A DNA stretch of 64,000 nt, taken from contig CALJIC010000228.1 of assembly GCA_937974195.1 (NCBI GenBank), forward strand, positions 39,239-103,238. Direction: 5' to 3'. Source of the stretch: an uncultured Roseiflexaceae bacterium. Its GTDB lineage: Bacteria; Chloroflexota; Chloroflexia; Chloroflexales; Roseiflexaceae. How positions within the stretch are numbered: position 1 is the first letter of the stretch; the number at the start of each line of letters is the position of its first letter. Under the pieces are notes generated by a model. It was not told where the DNA came from. It saw only the letters and a list, made by a program, of their open reading frames with translations, and ran no database searches. Positions 51,737-59,559 of the stretch are shown piece by piece. Position numbers and translations under genes: made by a program.

Positions 51737-53908
51737 CTACGACTCCGAGGCCTCGCTCGGCTCGGCGCTCTTGCGGGTGCTGCGGCGGCGCGGGCGGGCC
51801 GGCTTCGCCGGTGGCGTCTCCTCAGCGGGCGCCTCGGCGGGCGGCGCGGCGGGCGCCTCAGCCGCCGGCGCTGCCTCTGTTGCGGCCGGGGTTTCCGCTG
51901 TCGCGGCCGGTGTCTCCGCAGCGGCCGGTGTCTCCGCGGCGGCCTCGGCGGCCGGCTTGCGCCGCGAGCGGGAGCGCGAGCGCTTGGGCGGCGCAGGGGC
52001 CTCCTGCGCCTCGGTGGGCGGCGTCACTTCTGCCTCGGCGGGCGGCGTCACTTCTGCCGGCTGCTCGGTGGGCGCAGTCGCCTCGGCGGTCTCGGCCACA
52101 GCTGCCGGCTGCTCGGCGGGCGGCGTCACTTCTGCCGGCTGCACGGCCTCAGGCTCGCCGGTGTCCACCGGCGGGGCCAGCAGCTCGGTGAGGTCCGCCT
52201 CAGGCGGCGCGGCGATCCGGTAGGTCACCCGGTTGCCCTTGCCCTGCCGCTCGAGCACGCCGTTGTTGATCGCCTGCTTGATCAGCGTGCGCAGCTCCTC
52301 GTTGGTGCGCAGCACGCCGGCCGTGTTGCGGGCGGCCCGCAGCCGATCGTGGATCTGGGCGAACGAGAGCGGGCGCTCGGCGCTGGCGACTGTCTCGCGG
52401 AGCAGGTTCCACTCCTCCTCGGTGAAGGGCTGCGAGATGATATCGGCCGGCTGCGGGGTGGATGCGGCCACCTCCGCCGTGCTCTCGGGGACGCTGTCCG
52501 GCGCCTCGATGATCTCGGCGGCGGGCGTCTCGGGCGCAGCCTCCGCCGGCGTCTCCTCGAGTGTGGCCTCCGCCGGCGTCTCCTCAGGCTCGGCCTCCGC
52601 CGGTGCCTCCTCGGCCTCCGGCTCGGAGACCGGCTCATCGAGGATCGTGAGCGGGTCGAGGTCGGCCAGCGCCTGCTCGCGCTCGTCCTCGGCCTCGAGC
52701 CGCTCGAGCAGCTCCTCGAACACCGCGTCCGACTCGGCGCCGTTGCTCGGCAGTATCAGCGGCGGGAGGGCCTCGGCGGGCTCCTCGGAGGTCACCTCCT
52801 CGGGCTCCTCACTCGTCAGCTCGGTCTCGGCGACGGCCTCTGCGGCCTGCGGGCGAGCCTGCCCGCTGCGGCGGCGGCGGCGGCGGCGGCCGTTCTGGCT
52901 GGCGAGCCGCGTGTCAGGCCGCTCGCTGGTCGGCGTGGGCGCGGCGCCCGGCTCCTCCTGCAGATCCTGCGCGAACTGCGAGAGCTTGTACGGGTCCTCG
53001 CCCGGCAGGAAGACCTCGTTGACCGCGCCGCTGGTGAAAACCTGCACCTTGCCGCGGCGCTCGGCCTCGAGCGCGAAGTCCTTGAACTTGGCGAACGGCC
53101 GGCCCTGCGCGTCCTTGTAGCGGCTCTCGCGGAAGTCGCCGCCCAGCAGCTCCTTCATCAGCAGCTTGAGCGACCCGAACGAGCAGACGTAGCCGCGCTC
53201 GCGCGCCAGGTGAACGGCCTGCACGAGCACGTCGTAGATGTCGTCGTCGCCGGGCGCGCTCGGGGCGGAGGCAGCGGCAGCCGGCTGCGGGGCGGCCTCG
53301 CGATCGCGATCGCGGCCGCGCTGATCCTCGCCGTGCTCGACGCTCTCGCGGCCCTTCTCGGGCATCTTGGCGCGCGGCTGGTCCTGCTGGAGGCCGGCGG
53401 GCTTCTTGCCGATCAGCTGCTCGTAGAAGATGAACTCGTCGGCGCTCTGCGCGAGGTGCGCGGATGCGGCGCCGCCGACGCCGATGATGATGACTTCCTT
53501 GCCCTGCTGCCGGATGCTGTTGACCAGCGGGATGAAGTCGCGGTCGCCGGTGGCGAGCACGAACTTGCCGATGTTGGGGTTGGTGTACAGCGTCTTCATC
53601 GCGTCGATGCAGAGGTTCATGTCGACGCTGTTCTTGATCGCGCGGCCCGTGCGCCCCAGCTCCCGGTCGTAGTAGTACGTCGGCACGTACATCGGCTCGA
53701 TGCCGTTGGCGTAGAGCGCGCTGGTGACGCGGGGGTAGCGGTACCAGTCGGCGTAGGCGCGGGCGATCACGACGCGGCCCAAGTCCGCGACGCGATCCAT
53801 GATCATCTCGAAGTTCGGGTTGACGTCTAGCTTGTCGCGGACGGAGACGTAGACGTTCTCGAAGTCGATGAAGACGGCGACGTCGAGGCGGTTTGTATCG
53901 GTTGGCAT
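51737..53908 (-). CDS. NYN-domain putative ribonuclease with OST-HTH (LOTUS) and winged-helix regions
   Basis: Residues about 8-165 form a NYN/LabA-type PIN-like nuclease: VAVFIDFENVYVS, SVDMNLCIDAMKTLY and LATGDRDFIPLVNSIR carry the acidic residues. A LOTUS-like domain follows (DIYDVLVQAVHLARERGYV ... AVNEVFLPGED, about 225-315). Then come a polyarginine stretch (NGRRRRRRRSG), a Glu-rich linker, a winged-helix-like segment (FTEEEWNLLRETVASAERPL ... KGNRVTYRI, about 510-590) and a long Ala/Pro/Glu tail with ETPAAT repeats ending in a basic C-terminus. This is a plausible RNA-cleaving and RNA-binding regulator. ATG at 53908 is used; GTG at 53923 is possible. The leader may be nearly 400 bases. 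Confidence 0.88.
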   Translation of the reverse strand: MPTDTNRLDVAVFIDFENVYVSVRDKLDVNPNFEMIMDRVADLGRVVIARAYADWYRYPRVTSALYANGIEPMYVPTYYYDRELGRTGRAIKNSVDMNLCIDAMKTLYTNPNIGKFVLATGDRDFIPLVNSIRQQGKEVIIIGVGGAASAHLAQSADEFIFYEQLIGKKPAGLQQDQPRAKMPEKGRESVEHGEDQRGRDRDREAAPQPAAAASAPSAPGDDDIYDVLVQAVHLARERGYVCSFGSLKLLMKELLGGDFRESRYKDAQGRPFAKFKDFALEAERRGKVQVFTSGAVNEVFLPGEDPYKLSQFAQDLQEEPGAAPTPTSERPDTRLASQNGRRRRRRRSGQARPQAAEAVAETELTSEEPEEVTSEEPAEALPPLILPSNGAESDAVFEELLERLEAEDEREQALADLDPLTILDEPVSEPEAEEAPAEAEPEETPAEATLEETPAEAAPETPAAEIIEAPDSVPESTAEVAASTPQPADIISQPFTEEEWNLLRETVASAERPLSFAQIHDRLRAARNTAGVLRTNEELRTLIKQAINNGVLERQGKGNRVTYRIAAPPEADLTELLAPPVDTGEPEAVQPAEVTPPAEQPAAVAETAEATAPTEQPAEVTPPAEAEVTPPTEAQEAPAPPKRSRSRSRRKPAAEAAAETPAAAETPAATAETPAATEAAPAAEAPAAPPAEAPAEETPPAKPARPRRRSTRKSAEPSEASES

Positions 53909-53929
53909 CGGTAGTCTGACCACTCCTCG

Positions 53930-54112
53930 TCAGATGGGGACAGCGGACGACGCTGAAAGCCGAAGGAGGCGGGCCAGACAACGATCGCACAAATGGCTGT
54001 GGAAAGGCGGCGTGCGGCAGCCCCTGTGCTGCGCGCGCACGTCACATACTGTGAGGCTGTGTTCGGTGCGGGGGACCGGTGCCCTAGTCTTCCCCATGAT
54101 GATTCCGAACAT
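53930..54112 (-). CDS. Possible small cysteine/histidine protein upstream of the NYN gene (60 aa)
   Basis: This 60-codon ORF begins MFGIIMGKTRAPVPRTEHSL and contains CDVRAQHRGC and FHSHLCDRCLARLL, which could form a zinc site of two Cys/His pairs. It starts after GAGCGGG and ends just before the NYN gene, in the same direction. I do not recognise the family. It could be real, or chance coding inside a long leader. Nothing else is evident in the 54113-54300 part of the gap. Confidence 0.35.
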   Translation of the reverse strand: MFGIIMGKTRAPVPRTEHSLTVCDVRAQHRGCRTPPFHSHLCDRCLARLLRLSASSAVPI

Positions 54113-54308
54113 CCCGCTCTCACACGCTACAGTCGCACATGCCTGTACGCTGATCGAGTCAAAGCCCTGCGCCGCGCGCCTGCGGCTGTGTGGCAGCCAG
54201 CGAAGCGCTTGAGCGGCGCGTCTTCGGGGGTCGTTCCGATGTCAATGTGCTTACAGACAAATCTTCACTCGTACAACAAGCGGCGATGGGCCGCTGTGGA
54301 ACGCTTTC

Positions 54309-54337
54309 ACTATAGCACCCTCATTCCGTTTTCGCAA
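54309..54337 (-). promoter_or_regulatory. Promoter of the NYN transcription unit
   Basis: TTGCGA (54332-54337), 17-bp spacer, TATAGT (54309-54314) preceded by TGC, on the minus strand. Transcription would start near 54302, about 390 bases before the NYN ATG. Confidence 0.55.
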
Positions 54338-54476
54338 CTCACTCGAAAGTGGGAATACGAGCTACACCCTTCGCACGCCGATCTCCGCCGCGAGCGATGG
54401 CTTCGCCGCGGCCTGCGCTGCGGGTGAGGGTGTCTGGGGAGGATGCTGCAAGAGCCTTGCCAGGGGATCGCGCTGG
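54338..54476. repeat. Spacer with degenerate repeat modules
   Basis: Includes GCCGCGAGCGATGGCTTCGC, GGCCTGCGCTGCGGGTGAGG and GTCTGGGGAGG, which resemble worn copies of modules 1 and 2. No ORF is supported. Confidence 0.35.
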
Positions 54477-55538
54477 CTACGTCTCGCCGCGCGCCATGTC
54501 CAGCCGGTCGCGGCAGGCGGCGATGCCGGCGGCGCTCTCCGCCGACGGGTCGAGCTGGTGCGAGCGCACGAGCGCGTCGCGCGCCTCGACGTAGCGGCCG
54601 AGCATGTAGAGCGCCTTGCCCTTGTTGAGCCAGTAGACCGCCTTGACGCTGGAGACGGCGGCGGAGAGGCTGAGGGCGCGCTCGAAGCACTCGAGGGCCG
54701 GCTCGAGGCGCCCGAGCTCCATCAGCAGCGAGCCCTTGTTGTTCCAGACCCCGGCGCTGTCGGGCTCGAGCGCCAGCGCCCGGTCGTAGCTGGCCAGCGC
54801 CTCGTCGAAGCGCGCCAGGTCGGTGAGCGCCATCGCGCGCCAGAGCCACGCCGCGTGGCTGCGGTTGTCGGCGGCGAGCGCCTGCTCGAAGAGGGTCAGC
54901 GCCTGGGCCGGCTCGCCCTGGCGCAGCAGCATCTGGCCCTGGTCGGTCAGCAGGCGCGCCTGGCGCTCCGACGCCGCCCGCGTGCTGTCGCCCTCGTCCG
55001 CGAAGCGGTCGATCTGGTCGCGCAGGCTCCGCTCCACGGCGCGCAGCTGCTGCGCCTCGCTGGCCGCGCCGGCGTCGGACAGCAGGGCCGCGGCGCGCTC
55101 GCAGCTCAGCAGCGCCACCTTGAGCGGCTCGTAGCCGCCAAGCGCGCGGGCCGCCTCGGCGGTCCAGCTGGCGAAGGCCAGCAGGGCGTGGCGGGCGCTC
55201 GCGTCCTCCGGGGAGAGGAGCGAGTCGGCGCGGGTGTAGGCGGCGATGGCCTTGGCGGCGTAGGTGCTGCTGAGCGTCCGGCCCTGCGGCGTGAGGCGCG
55301 CGCACAGGTCGCCGATCGCGAAGTAGTCGTCCGGGTGCGGCTGGCGCCGCTCTCGCGCAGCCCGGCCGAGCGCGCGCACCTGGGGGTTGGCGTCGTTGGC
55401 GAACGGGTCGAACGCGCCGCTCAGGTCGCGGAAGGCGGTGAGCAGCTGCGACCAGAGGCCGCGCGGCTCCTCGGGATGATCGGCGGGCGGTGCGCTGCGG
55501 CCGGACTGCGGCGGGGGAAGGATGCTGTCGCTAGTCAT
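54477..55538 (-). CDS. Tetratricopeptide-repeat protein
   Basis: This is a soluble helical protein of 353 aa. The C-terminal half carries TPR units recognisable as DQGQMLLRQGEPAQALTLFE, AMALTDLARFDEALASYD, NKGSLLMELGRLEPALECFE and NKGKALYMLGRYVEARDALV, each ending in the A/ALxLxP-type turn. The N-terminal half (to about residue 190) is helical and specific to this protein. Role: protein-protein scaffold of unknown partner. The ATG at 55538 has GGAGG eight bases upstream. It is the last gene after the ECF transporter genes on this strand but starts 27 bases beyond them. Confidence 0.85.
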   Translation of the reverse strand: MTSDSILPPPQSGRSAPPADHPEEPRGLWSQLLTAFRDLSGAFDPFANDANPQVRALGRAARERRQPHPDDYFAIGDLCARLTPQGRTLSSTYAAKAIAAYTRADSLLSPEDASARHALLAFASWTAEAARALGGYEPLKVALLSCERAAALLSDAGAASEAQQLRAVERSLRDQIDRFADEGDSTRAASERQARLLTDQGQMLLRQGEPAQALTLFEQALAADNRSHAAWLWRAMALTDLARFDEALASYDRALALEPDSAGVWNNKGSLLMELGRLEPALECFERALSLSAAVSSVKAVYWLNKGKALYMLGRYVEARDALVRSHQLDPSAESAAGIAACRDRLDMARGET

Positions 55539-55564
55539 GCGGGCCTCCGCACACGGGCTTAACA

Positions 55565-57259
55565 CTACGCTGCCCGTATTGTACCATCCAGGCCAAGCTC
55601 CCGTGCGACGCGTAGGTCGATGGGCAGCCCGACCGTCTGCTCCAGCAGGGTCATCTGCTCGTCGGTCAGCGCAGCGCGCTGGGTGTCGAGCACGATCTGG
55701 CCGTCGACCATAAGGACGATGCGGTCCAGGTTCTCGAAGCAGAAGTCGAGGTCGTGGCTGACGACCACCACCGACTTGCCGCGCTCGGGGAGGGTGCGCG
55801 CCAGGGCCGCGAGCCGCGCGACTCCGGCCGCGTCCACCCCCGCGGTCGGCTCGTCGAGCACCAGCACGGCGGTGTCCATCGCCAGCACCGAGGCCACGGC
55901 CACCAGGCGCCGCTGCGCCGCCGGGAGGTCGTAGGGGTGCTCGTCGGCCACCGCGCTCAGGTCGAGCGCCTGCAGCGCCCCGTCGACGAGCGCCTCGATC
56001 TGCTGCGCGCTGTAGCCGAGGTTGCGCGGCCCGAAGCGCAGCTCGTCGCGCACGCTGCCGGCGAACAGCTGGTTGCGGACATCCTGGAAGACCAGGCCGA
56101 CGTGCCGCGAGCAGCGCGCCACGGTCGTGGCGCGGGTGTCCTCACCGGCGACTGTGGCGCGCCCGGATGAGGGCCGCAGCAGGCCGTTGAGGTGGCGCAG
56201 CAGCGTGCTCTTCCCCGCGCCGTTGCGCCCCAGCAGCGCCACCCGCTCGCCTGGGCGGAGGGTGAACGAGACTCCCTTCAGCGCCTCGACGCCGGAGGGG
56301 TAGGTGAAGCGGACGTTGTCGAGCTCGACCAGCGGAGGATCGCTCGCCGCTCGCCCGTCGCCCGGCGGCGGGTCGTCGGGGCGCAGGGTGATCGGCGCGT
56401 GCTCGGCCGTCGCCGAGCCCCGCAGCCCTTCGACCAGCTCCGCGAACGTGACCGGGAGCGGGCGGCCGGGCGGCCACGCGCCGCGCTCCTGGGCGCGCCG
56501 GGCGAACAGGGCCGGGCGCGGCCAGCCCACGCCGCGCTCGAGCAGCAGCGGGTCGGCCATCGTCTGCGCCGGGGTGCCGTCGGCGATGATCTGCCCCGCG
56601 TCCAGCACGACGACGCGATCGGCGAGCTCGGCGATCCACTCCAGGTTGTGCTCGGCGATCACGATCGTCGTGCCGCCGCGGCTGAGGGTGCGCAGCAGGT
56701 CGGCCAGCTCCTCGGTGGTGGGCGGGTCGAGCTGGGCGGTCGGCTCGTCCAGCACCAGCACCGGCGGGCGCATCGCCAGGGCCGCGGCGATCACCATGCG
56801 CTGCTGCTGGCCGCCCGAGAGCGCGTAGGGCGAGCGGTCGCGCAGCTGCGCGATGCGCATCGCGTCGAGCGCCCACTCGATCCGCTCGATCATCTCCGGG
56901 CGCGGCAGGCCGAGGTTCTCCAGGCCGAAGCCGATCTCCTCATAGACCGTGGTGCGGGCGCCGGAGATCTGGCTGAAGGGGTTGCTGCTCACCAGCGAGA
57001 CGTGGCGGACGAGCGACGCGACCGGCTGCTGCACCACGTCCTGGCCGTCGACCAGCGCGCGTCCACGGATGCGGCCGCTGTAGAAGTTCGGGACGAAGCC
57101 GGCGCACAGCGCGCAGAGCGTGCTCTTGCCGGCGCCCGACCGGCCGATCACCCCCAGGATCTGCCCGGCCGGCACCTCGAGGGTGATGCCGCGCAGCGCG
57201 GCGCTCTTGGCGTCCGCGTAGGCGAAGGAGACGTCGTGCAGGCTGATCATTGGTGTCAT
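55565..57259 (-). CDS. ECF transporter ATPase, two ATP-binding domains fused
   Basis: This protein powers an energy-coupling-factor vitamin or metal importer. The first domain (about 1-250) has Walker A GRSGAGKST, signature LSGGQQQR and Walker B VLVLDEPTAQLD. The second (about 310-550) has Walker A GRNGAGKST and LVLDEPTAGVD, but its signature is DLPAAQRRL instead of LSGGQ. The fusion replaces separate EcfA1 and EcfA2. 564 aa fits. The start at 57259 (MTPMISLHDV) is preferred; an ATG three codons later is possible. The T and S components follow upstream on the same strand. Substrate unknown. Confidence 0.92.
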   Translation of the reverse strand: MTPMISLHDVSFAYADAKSAALRGITLEVPAGQILGVIGRSGAGKSTLCALCAGFVPNFYSGRIRGRALVDGQDVVQQPVASLVRHVSLVSSNPFSQISGARTTVYEEIGFGLENLGLPRPEMIERIEWALDAMRIAQLRDRSPYALSGGQQQRMVIAAALAMRPPVLVLDEPTAQLDPPTTEELADLLRTLSRGGTTIVIAEHNLEWIAELADRVVVLDAGQIIADGTPAQTMADPLLLERGVGWPRPALFARRAQERGAWPPGRPLPVTFAELVEGLRGSATAEHAPITLRPDDPPPGDGRAASDPPLVELDNVRFTYPSGVEALKGVSFTLRPGERVALLGRNGAGKSTLLRHLNGLLRPSSGRATVAGEDTRATTVARCSRHVGLVFQDVRNQLFAGSVRDELRFGPRNLGYSAQQIEALVDGALQALDLSAVADEHPYDLPAAQRRLVAVASVLAMDTAVLVLDEPTAGVDAAGVARLAALARTLPERGKSVVVVSHDLDFCFENLDRIVLMVDGQIVLDTQRAALTDEQMTLLEQTVGLPIDLRVARELGLDGTIRAA

Positions 57260-57299
57260 ACTGGCTCTCGTGACCAAGGTGGGCGGGGTGCAGCCCTCC

Positions 57300-57560
57300 T
57301 GCCAACCCGTCCTCCGCCGCTCCGAGGCGGCGCCCCGCAGCGCGGCGCACACGGAGGCTCCGGGGGAGGTTGCGCCTCCTCCGACCCCGCCACGGGGTAT
57401 GGGGTGGAGCCCGACCGCCCTTGCCGGGAGGCGTGGAGGGCCACGTGCCCTCCACAGATGTGTTGTTCCGCGCTCTGCGGCGAGTGTGTCGCCGCTGCGC
57501 TGCGGCGAGAGGGAGACACAGGGGAGGCGGCGTCTCCCCAGATCCCTTCGGGTGGTGCGG
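57300..57560. repeat. Composite palindromic repeat between ecf T and A genes
   Basis: It contains GGGGGAGGTTGCGCCTCC with ACCCCGCC (57363-57391, module 2), GGGAGGCGTGGAGGGC and CGTGCCCTCCAC (57425-57456, module 3), GCGCTCTGCGGCGAGTGTG and CGCCGCTGCGCTGCGG (57470-57510, module 1) and GGGGAGGCGGCGTCTCCCC (57521-57539, module 2 again). The order resembles the array at 33120-33540. No ORF is supported in this 324-bp gap. Confidence 0.8.
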
Positions 57561-57583
57561 AGCCACCGCGCAAGCCCTGTCGC

Positions 57584-58357
57584 TTACGGCCGCAGGGCCG
57601 TGAAGATGCGCCAGCCGATCAGCGCGACGAGCGCAAGCAGCATCAGCGTGCGCGCCACGTGGTCGGCGGGTGAGTCCGGGATGTCGCGCAGCGTCGTCTT
57701 CGGGCCGCGGGCCATGAAGGCGCGCGACTCGAGCGCCATCGCGCGCTCCTCGGTGTCCACCAGCGCCCCGATGACCAGCGGGCCGACCAGCGCCGGCAGC
57801 GCGCGCAGGCGCCGCACCGTCCCCTCGGTCTCGAGGCCGCGCGAGCGCTGCGCCTCGAGGATGGCCGTGGCGCGGGCGGACATGTCGGGCGCGATCTGCA
57901 GCGCCGCCAGCAGCACGTAGCCGATGCTGCGCGGCAGCCCGCGCTCCACCAGCGCCTGCACCAGATCGCCGGGGGGCGTGGTGCGCAGCAGCAGCAGCAT
58001 CGTCGCCGAGAGCGCGAGCAGCCGGGTGGCGGTGAGGAACGCCAGCGCCAGCCCCTCGTAGGTCAGCGTCAGCGGCCCGATCTGGAACGGCGTGGCGTCC
58101 GGCGGCGGGAACAGGATGCCCTGGATCAGGAATAGCGAGACCGTGAACGGCAGCAGCGCCTTGAGCGAAGTCCACAGGAACGGCCCGCCCACCCCCGCGG
58201 CGTACGCCAGGGCCACCAGCACGCCGAAGATCGCCAGCGGCGTGAGCAGCCCCGGCAGCAGGTAGGCCATCATGATCAGCAGCAGCGCGGCGGTGAGCTT
58301 GGTGAGCGGGTGGAGGCGGTGGATCGCGCTTGTGCCTTGGGAGTAGATCGAGAGCAT
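57584..58357 (-). CDS. ecfT: ECF transporter transmembrane component EcfT
   Basis: This is the scaffold membrane subunit that couples the ATPases to the substrate-binding S component. It has 257 aa and about six hydrophobic segments. The start LSIYSQGTSAIHRLHPLTKL is the EcfT signature, and the cytoplasmic coupling helix region holds ILEAQRSRGLETEG and MALESRAFMARGPKT, the two Ala-Arg-Gly type motifs that contact the ATPases. The ATG at 58357 has GAGAGG ten bases upstream. It lies between the S gene and the ATPase gene, separated by repeat elements on both sides. Confidence 0.92.
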   Translation of the reverse strand: MLSIYSQGTSAIHRLHPLTKLTAALLLIMMAYLLPGLLTPLAIFGVLVALAYAAGVGGPFLWTSLKALLPFTVSLFLIQGILFPPPDATPFQIGPLTLTYEGLALAFLTATRLLALSATMLLLLRTTPPGDLVQALVERGLPRSIGYVLLAALQIAPDMSARATAILEAQRSRGLETEGTVRRLRALPALVGPLVIGALVDTEERAMALESRAFMARGPKTTLRDIPDSPADHVARTLMLLALVALIGWRIFTALRP

Positions 58358-58369
58358 CGCTGGCACCTC

Positions 58370-58470
58370 TCGCGGGGAGGTCCGGAGGGCCCGCGGGCGC
58401 CCCGGGGTCCCCTTCGCTGCCGCAGTGCGGCGGGGAAGGGGATGGGGGAGGCGGCGCCTCCCCGCACCTA
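58370..58470. repeat. Palindromic repeat between ecf S and T genes
   Basis: GGGGAGGTCCGGAGGGCCCG (58374-58393, module 3), TCGCTGCCGCAGTGCGGCGGGG (module 1) and GGGGAGGCGGCGCCTCCCC (58445-58463, a perfect module 2) occur in that order, in the leader of the T gene. Confidence 0.75.
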
Positions 58471-58491
58471 CCACCGCGTGCATCCTATCGG

Positions 58492-59340
58492 TCAGCGCTC
58501 CGCAGCCGGCTCGCCGAACACATCCTGGTCGTCCGCCCCGGCGCGCTGCATCGTCGGGAAGCGCATCAGCAGGCGGCGCGGCAGCGCCTGGATGATCAGC
58601 CACACCAGCAGGAACGAGGTCATCTTGTCGAACGGGTCCGACACCACGCCCTGCGCGAAGGCCGATTGCAGGATGGTCGCGCCGCTGGCGCGGAAGGCGG
58701 CCACCAGCAGGTCGGTGCCCGAGCCGGTGATGCCCTGGAACACGTAGGCCGCCATCGGCGCCGAGATGATGGCCGCCACGACGCCGGTGAACAGGCCGAC
58801 GAGCCCGGCGTACCCGGCGCGCTGCAGCACGTAGTAGCCGATCACCGCGCCGGCGACCAGGGCGACGATGAAGATCAGCGGCTGCTGGACGACCAGGTCG
58901 GCCATGTTCGGGAAGACGATGTAGCCGTCCGGGTGCTCCTGCGCGCCGATGATCGAGAGCACGAACACCGCCAGCGCGAAGAAGAAGATCGCGCCGATGA
59001 TCGCCGAGAGCCAGCGCGGCGACTGGCGGGTGAACAGGCCGGCGCGCCCGGCGAACCCGGCGATCAGGCCGATCACCGCCGCCACGTAGGAGAACCAGAT
59101 CGCCGGGCCGCTGTTCGGCAAGCCGGTGAGCGTCCAGATCACGTTCGAGAGCAGGCCCGTCAAGAGCCCGATCCACGGGCCGAGCAGCGCACCCACCAGC
59201 ACCGTGCCGATACTGTCCAGGTAGACCGGCAGCACGCGCGAGGTGATCACCAGCTGGCCGACAACAATGTTGATCGCGATCGCCAACGGGATCAGCGCGA
59301 GGGCGGTGCTGTTCAGACCGCCCCGTCCAGAGGAGCTCAT
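58492..59340 (-). CDS. ECF transporter substrate-binding S component
   Basis: This integral membrane protein captures the substrate. It has 282 aa with about seven to eight helices. The start STALALIPLAIAINIVVGQL and VYLDSIGTVLVGALLGPWIGL are typical of S components. Its vitamin or metal is not evident. Because tgt lies next, a queuosine precursor is a possibility, but the length is greater than known QueT proteins and no preQ1 riboswitch is recognisable in the leader. ATG at 59340 has AAGGAGG ten bases upstream; a few earlier in-frame codons are not used. Confidence 0.85.
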   Translation of the reverse strand: MSSSGRGGLNSTALALIPLAIAINIVVGQLVITSRVLPVYLDSIGTVLVGALLGPWIGLLTGLLSNVIWTLTGLPNSGPAIWFSYVAAVIGLIAGFAGRAGLFTRQSPRWLSAIIGAIFFFALAVFVLSIIGAQEHPDGYIVFPNMADLVVQQPLIFIVALVAGAVIGYYVLQRAGYAGLVGLFTGVVAAIISAPMAAYVFQGITGSGTDLLVAAFRASGATILQSAFAQGVVSDPFDKMTSFLLVWLIIQALPRRLLMRFPTMQRAGADDQDVFGEPAAER

Positions 59341-59441
59341 CCTGGCCTCCTTACACGCTCCGGGCCGTCGCCGGGCCACTCCCGGCGTCATGTGCGGCTT
59401 TGTTGAGACTGTGTACTTTTGACACTAATTGGTTAGATTCA

Positions 59442-59450
59442 ATTATAACA
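59442..59450 (-). promoter_or_regulatory. Extended -10 promoter of the ECF operon
   Basis: TGTTATAAT on the minus strand lies in an AT-rich stretch (59412-59455), unusual here. Transcription would start near 59435, giving a leader of about 95 bases. Confidence 0.55.
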
Positions 59451-59512
59451 CAATCGCTTGGCGCGCAATACGAGGAGCGGCGGGCGGGATGAGGCTGGTG
59501 CGAAGCGATTCA

Positions 59513-59530
59513 GGGGAGGCTGCGCTCCCC
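59513..59530. repeat. Module 2 hairpin in the tgt 3' region
   Basis: GGGGAGGCTGCGCTCCCC forms a 6-bp stem with a short loop. It lies between the ECF promoter and the tgt stop and could help terminate tgt transcripts, though it has no U-tract. Confidence 0.5.
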
Positions 59531-59559
59531 TGCTCCGCCGCCGCACGCTGGCGCGAACG

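Noticed and set aside
59340..59441. preQ1 riboswitch before the ECF S gene
   Set aside because: No short H-type pseudoknot consensus is visible, only GC-rich segments; the link to tgt remains by position alone.
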